Shown here: positions 5,640 through 8,630 of the stretch, in pieces
Layout: each line of letters starts with the position of its first letter
Position numbering within the stretch: the first letter of the stretch is position 1
The notes under the pieces: generated by a model
Database searches by the model: none
What the model was told of the DNA's origin: nothing
The model's input: only the letters and a program-made list of their open reading frames with translations
DNA from: an uncultured Collinsella sp.
Lineage (GTDB): Bacteria; Actinomycetota; Coriobacteriia; Coriobacteriales; Coriobacteriaceae
Assembly (NCBI GenBank): GCA_900541055.1
Contig: UQHZ01000041.1
Coordinates: forward strand, 1-8,630
Direction of reading: 5' to 3'
Length of the DNA stretch: 8,630 nt
Position numbers and translations under genes: made by a program

Positions 5640-5657
5640 AAGCGCAGGTAACTCAAT

Positions 5658-7319
5658 ATGACCAAGCATGTGTTCGTAACCGGTGGCGTGGTTTCGTCCC
5701 TGGGCAAGGGTATTACCGCGGCCTCGCTGGGCCGTCTGCTCAAGTCGCGTGGCTACAAAGTAACGATGCAGAAGGCCGACCCGTATCTGAACGTCGACCC
5801 CGGTACCATGAGCCCCTTCCAGCATGGTGAGGTCTTCGTTACCGAGGATGGTTACGAGTCCGACCTGGACCTGGGTCATTACGAGCGCTTTATTGATGAG
5901 AACCTGACCCGCGATTCCAACTTTACGACCGGCGCCATCTATAAGAGCTTGATCGCCCGCGAGCGTCGCGGCGACTTTTTGGGCGGTACCGTGCAGGTGA
6001 TTCCCCACGTCACCAATGCCATTAAGGACAAGTTCCGCCGCATTGAGGAGCAGACCGGCTCCGATGTAGTCATCACCGAGCTGGGCGGCACGATCGGTGA
6101 CATCGAGTCCCAACCGTTTGTCGAGGCCATCCGTCAGTACCGCAAGGAGGCCGGCCCCGAGAACGTCTGCTACATCCACGTGTCGCTCGTTCCCTATATC
6201 GCCGCCGCCCACGAGGTCAAGACCAAGCCCACGCAGCATTCCGTCAAGGAGCTCCGCAGCTTTGGCATCCAGCCCGATATCATCGTGCTGCGCTCCGACC
6301 ACCATATCGATGACGCTATCCGCGGAAAGATCGCAAGCTTCTGTGACGTTGACACCGATTGTGTCTTTACCAACGAGGACTGCGCGAGCATTTACGATGT
6401 TCCGCAGCTGCTTGCCGAGCAGGACTTTGACCTGCGCATTTGCGAGCGCCTGGGTCTGGACCCGCGTGAGCGCGACATGAGCGAGTGGAACGAGTTCCTG
6501 CGCAAACAGAATCACGCCAACCATCACGCCGACAAGGTGAAGATTGCCGTCGTGGGTAAGTACACGCAGCTGCCCGATGCGTACCTGTCGGTTATCGAGG
6601 CCCTGCACCATGCGGGCGTCTTCTACGATCGCCATGTGGACGTCCAGCTGGTCGACGGCGAGAGCCTCGACGAGCAGAATGTCTCCGAGGTTTTGGGCGA
6701 CGCCTCGGGCATCCTGGTCCCCGGCGGCTTTGGCAAGCGCGCCCTGGAGGGCAAGATCCTCGCGGCCGAGTTTGCCCGTGAGCACAAGATTCCGTATCTG
6801 GGCATTTGCCTGGGTATGCAGGTGGCCGTGTGCGAATTTGCGCGCAACGTCGTCGGCCTTGCCGGCGCCAGCTCCTCCGAGTTCGATCCGGATGGCCCGT
6901 ATAGTGTCATCGATCTGATGAGCTCGCAGGAGGACGTGACCGAGAAGGGCGGCACCATGCGCCTGGGCGCCTATCCGTGCAAGCTCGCCGCCGATACCCT
7001 CGCTCGCGAGGCATATGGCGAGGAGCTCGTCTACGAGCGTCACCGTCATCGCTTTGAGTTCAACAACGCCTTCCGCGACCAGCTCGAGGACGCCGGTTTG
7101 GTTATCTCGGGCCTGTCGCCCGACGAGCGCCTGGTCGAGATGGTCGAGCTGCCGCGCGACGTGCATCCGTGGTATGTGGCAACCCAGGCTCATCCCGAGT
7201 TCAAGAGCCGCCCGACCAACCCGCAGCCGCTGTTCCGCGAGTTCGTGCGCGCTTCGATCGGCCAGCACGAGGGTGTCGACCGTCTGCAGGTGACGCCCAT
7301 GAACCTTGCTACGGACTAA
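5658..7319 (+). CDS. pyrG: CTP synthase (glutamine-hydrolysing)
   Basis: The 553-residue enzyme makes CTP from UTP, ATP and glutamine, the last step of de novo pyrimidine nucleotide synthesis, as a cytosolic tetramer. The synthetase half has the N-terminal loop GGVVSSLGKGI (9-19), DPYLNVDPGTMSPFQHGEVF (41-60) and ELGGTIGDIES (141-151). The glutamine amidotransferase half (about 295-535) has the oxyanion strand VPGGFGKR (354-361), the nucleophile Cys384 in GICLGMQ, and His512/Glu514 in AHPEF. All catalytic residues are present and length is normal; the C-terminal tail after about 535 is slightly extended. The ATG at 5658 gives the standard MTKHVFVTGG start. The SD is modest (AGG at 5646-5648 or GGGAAG at 5637-5642). 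xerD starts two bases after the stop, so the pair is probably co-transcribed. Confidence 0.98.
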   Translation: MTKHVFVTGGVVSSLGKGITAASLGRLLKSRGYKVTMQKADPYLNVDPGTMSPFQHGEVFVTEDGYESDLDLGHYERFIDENLTRDSNFTTGAIYKSLIARERRGDFLGGTVQVIPHVTNAIKDKFRRIEEQTGSDVVITELGGTIGDIESQPFVEAIRQYRKEAGPENVCYIHVSLVPYIAAAHEVKTKPTQHSVKELRSFGIQPDIIVLRSDHHIDDAIRGKIASFCDVDTDCVFTNEDCASIYDVPQLLAEQDFDLRICERLGLDPRERDMSEWNEFLRKQNHANHHADKVKIAVVGKYTQLPDAYLSVIEALHHAGVFYDRHVDVQLVDGESLDEQNVSEVLGDASGILVPGGFGKRALEGKILAAEFAREHKIPYLGICLGMQVAVCEFARNVVGLAGASSSEFDPDGPYSVIDLMSSQEDVTEKGGTMRLGAYPCKLAADTLAREAYGEELVYERHRHRFEFNNAFRDQLEDAGLVISGLSPDERLVEMVELPRDVHPWYVATQAHPEFKSRPTNPQPLFREFVRASIGQHEGVDRLQVTPMNLATD

Positions 7320-7321
7320 GG

Positions 7322-8263
7322 GTGCCGTCGAATAAGGAACATACCGAAGCTACTCCCTCGTCGCTCGCCGTGGCGGCGGGGGAGTATCTCGATTACCTCG
7401 CGGTCGAGCGGGGTTTGGCGCGCAACACGATTGCGGCCTATCGTCGTGACCTGACGACGTACTGCGCCTATCTGGAGCGGGCGGGTATTGTGTCTTTTGA
7501 AGAGGTGACTCGTCAGGTCGTGGAGGGCTTTGTCGCCGACCGTCGCGATGGGGGCTATTCCGATGCCTCGGTGGAGCGTGCGCTTGCGGTCGTAAAGGGC
7601 CTGCATGCCTTTTTGGTGCGCGATGGGGCTGTGGCCCAAAATCCAACGACGGCGTTGCGCCTGCCTAAAAAGGCTGAGCGTTTGCCGGAGTATCTATCGG
7701 TGGAGGATGTCTCGGCGCTGCTCGATCAAGACTTCCCCGAGGGCGAGATGGGCTTGCGCGACCATGCCATCTTGGAAGTGCTCTACGGATGCGGTTTGCG
7801 TGTGAGCGAGTTGGTGGGGCTCGATGTGGGCGATATCCATATCGACGATGGTTTTGTGCTCGTTCGCGGTAAGGGCTCAAAGGAACGCCTGTCCCCGCTG
7901 GTGGGAAGCGCGGCGCGAGCTCTGATGCTCTATGTAACTGAGGGGCGTTCTCGCTTGGCGGCCCATGCCCGCGGAACCGAGACCTCGGCGGTCTTTTTAA
8001 ATAAGAACGGCCGCCGTCTGTCGCGCCAGGGCATCCATGCCATCTGTGAGCGCTACGGGCGCCAGGTGGGGCTGGTGGGACTCCATCCCCACACGCTGCG
8101 TCACTCCTTTGCTACCCATATGCTTGCGGGCGGCGCAGACCTCCGTGTGCTACAGGAGATCTTGGGACATGCCGATATATCGACCACGCAGGTCTACACG
8201 CATGTCGATCGTACGCAACTGACCGAGGTCTATCTGGCGGCGCACCCGCTGGCGCATCGTTAA
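7322..8263 (+). CDS. xerD: Tyrosine recombinase XerD-type
   Basis: The 313-residue site-specific recombinase, with a partner Xer protein, would resolve chromosome dimers at dif next to the septum. The N-terminal core-binding domain (about 14-113, with AVERGLARNTIAAYRRDL) is followed by the catalytic domain (about 125-300). All six active-site residues are visible: Arg160 (GCGLRVSEL), Lys184 (VRGKGSKER), His257 and Arg260 (HPHTLRH), His283 (LGHAD) and Tyr292 (VYTHVD). It fits XerD better than XerC or a phage integrase by length and by position after pyrG, an arrangement known in Actinobacteria. The start is taken as GTG 7322, two bases after the pyrG stop, because no in-frame ATG exists nearby. 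AAGG abuts it too closely for a normal SD, so translation probably depends on coupling; GTG 7370 is an alternative. Confidence 0.92.
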   Translation: MPSNKEHTEATPSSLAVAAGEYLDYLAVERGLARNTIAAYRRDLTTYCAYLERAGIVSFEEVTRQVVEGFVADRRDGGYSDASVERALAVVKGLHAFLVRDGAVAQNPTTALRLPKKAERLPEYLSVEDVSALLDQDFPEGEMGLRDHAILEVLYGCGLRVSELVGLDVGDIHIDDGFVLVRGKGSKERLSPLVGSAARALMLYVTEGRSRLAAHARGTETSAVFLNKNGRRLSRQGIHAICERYGRQVGLVGLHPHTLRHSFATHMLAGGADLRVLQEILGHADISTTQVYTHVDRTQLTEVYLAAHPLAHR

Positions 8264-8296
8264 CTCATCGCTGACCTGCAAATTTATAGGTATTTG

Positions 8297-8366
8297 GGGA
8301 CGGGCCCCAGATTGCCACGGCGTGCTTTTGCGCGCGCATGGGCAATCTGGGGCCCGTCCCATTTTT
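8297..8366 (+). terminator. Very long intrinsic terminator after xerD
   Basis: A perfect 20-bp inverted repeat (8297-8316 with 8341-8360) is followed by ATTTTT (8361-8366). The 24-nt loop can form a further 6-bp stem with a TTTT loop (8320-8325 with 8330-8335). It begins 34 nt after the xerD stop. The stem is about twice the usual length, so a repeat origin is possible as well. Confidence 0.85.
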
Positions 8367-8486
8367 CGCCACTTGGCATCGCGGTGGTGGGCCGCACGTG
8401 CCTTGGGTGGGGGAGTTTGGGGGCGATGTGAACGGCATATAAAGGGACGCAAAATCGCCTCAAGGTCAACTTGAAGGTTGAGGTTG
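8367..8486. other. G-rich intergenic stretch with a weak dyad
   Basis: No gene is visible. The part 8385-8425 is rich in G-runs on the plus strand. A dyad lies at 8458-8483: CCTCAA pairs with TTGAGG at the ends, and TCAAG/CTTGA (8460-8464 with 8470-8474) is nested inside. The form recalls MerR-family operators, but the match is imperfect and no properly spaced promoter accompanies it. Confidence 0.3.
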
Positions 8487-8520
8487 AACGGCGGGATGCC
8501 ACAGGTGGCATCCCGCCGTT
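8487..8520. repeat. Perfect 15-bp hairpin
   Basis: AACGGCGGGATGCCA (8487-8501) and its exact complement (8506-8520) enclose the loop CAGG. Neither strand has a T-run beyond the stem, so it is not a standard terminator. It could end a transcript converging from the right or be an intergenic palindromic repeat. Confidence 0.7.
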
Positions 8521-8525
8521 GCTGT

Positions 8526-8545
8526 AAACACAACATATTGTGTTT
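8526..8545. promoter_or_regulatory. Operator-like inverted repeat
   Basis: AAACACAA (8526-8533) and TTGTGTTT (8538-8545) are perfect 8-bp half-sites around CATA, a spacing typical of a dimeric repressor site. It abuts the SOS-like box that follows. The binding protein is unknown. Confidence 0.4.
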
Positions 8546-8579
8546 TCGAACATATGCTCGGGGGTGTTTTGCAACATAT
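8541..8579. repeat. 15-nt direct repeat, 24-base period
   Basis: TGTTTTCGAACATAT (8541-8555) and TGTTTTGCAACATAT (8565-8579) differ at two positions. A third AACATAT lies at 8532-8538. Repeats near two helical turns apart suggest cooperative protein binding upstream of a gene beyond the contig end. Confidence 0.5.
8547..8560. promoter_or_regulatory. Candidate LexA (SOS) box
   Basis: CGAACATATGCTCG differs at one base from the palindrome CGAACATATGTTCG, which matches the LexA site of Gram-positive bacteria and Actinobacteria (GAAC-N4-GTTC). It lies in the non-coding DNA at the right end, 33 bases before a possible gene start at 8593 (AGGGGG at 8580-8585, then GTG). The target gene is outside the window. 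Confidence 0.45.
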
Positions 8580-8603
8580 AGGGGGTGGAGTGGTGGGGTG
8601 GGG

Positions 8604-8630
8604 CTGTCTCTTATACACATCTGACGCTGC
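8604..8630 (-). other. Nextera transposase adapter (read 1 side), artefact
   Basis: CTGTCTCTTATACACATCT (8604-8622) is the Tn5 mosaic end in reverse complement, followed by GACGCTGC from the Nextera read-1 adapter, truncated. Genomic sequence ends at 8603. Confidence 0.98.

Noticed and set aside
5571..5657. Bacillus-type CTP-sensitive attenuator for pyrG
   Set aside because: No GGGC at the likely transcription start and no terminator hairpin with T-run in the leader.
5391..7268. 625-codon minus-strand frame opposite pyrG
   Set aside because: Antisense shadow of a gene with strongly biased codons; the plus strand encodes a complete CTP synthase with all catalytic residues.
8385..8603. G-quadruplexes in the G-rich right end
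   Set aside because: G-runs exist (8404-8422, 8581-8603) but loops are too long or runs too uneven for four good tracts within the window.
8150..8620. Minus-strand open frame of 156 codons starting MCIRDS
   Set aside because: The start lies in the Nextera adapter and the frame runs antisense through hairpins into xerD. It is an artefact.

Overview
The window is a bacterial chromosomal fragment of about 8.57 kb (35-8603) capped at both ends by Nextera transposase adapter sequence, so the outermost 34 and 27 bases are library artefact. GC is high, wobble positions mostly end in C or G, and starts have good Shine-Dalgarno (SD) sites. Protein style and gene content (ArcA/ArcB with a YfcC-type ArcD, a DUF1846 protein, and a pyrG-xerD pair as in Actinobacteria) suggest a gut Coriobacteriia, most likely Collinsella. 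That assignment is from recall and was not checked by a search.

Left region (36-2937): the last codons of arginine deiminase (arcA), catabolic ornithine carbamoyltransferase (arcB) and a YfcC/DcuC-family antiporter (arcD-like). Together these are most of the arginine deiminase route: arginine is taken up in exchange for ornithine and split to citrulline and NH3, then citrulline to ornithine and carbamoyl phosphate. Carbamate kinase (arcC), which would make the ATP, is not in the visible part. A terminator hairpin and a second folded leader lie between arcB and arcD.

Gap 2799-3402: about 600 bases with no credible gene but an unusually dense run of inverted repeats, including a 98-nt element with 14-bp perfect ends and a 69-nt element with a roughly 30-bp stem. 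This is the least explained part of the window.

Middle (3403-5536): a single-gene unit encoding a DUF1846/UPF0371 protein with its own -10 box and terminator, then a 112-residue winged-helix protein, also with its own terminator.

Right region (5571-8366): pyrG (CTP synthase) followed after two bases by xerD (tyrosine recombinase), with a 20-bp-stem terminator. Both proteins keep all recognisable catalytic residues. The final 240 bases hold another perfect hairpin, clustered operator-like repeats including a near-consensus LexA (SOS) box, and possibly the ribosome binding site of a gene cut off by the contig end.

I found no CRISPR array, tRNA, rRNA, insertion sequence or clear new multi-gene system.
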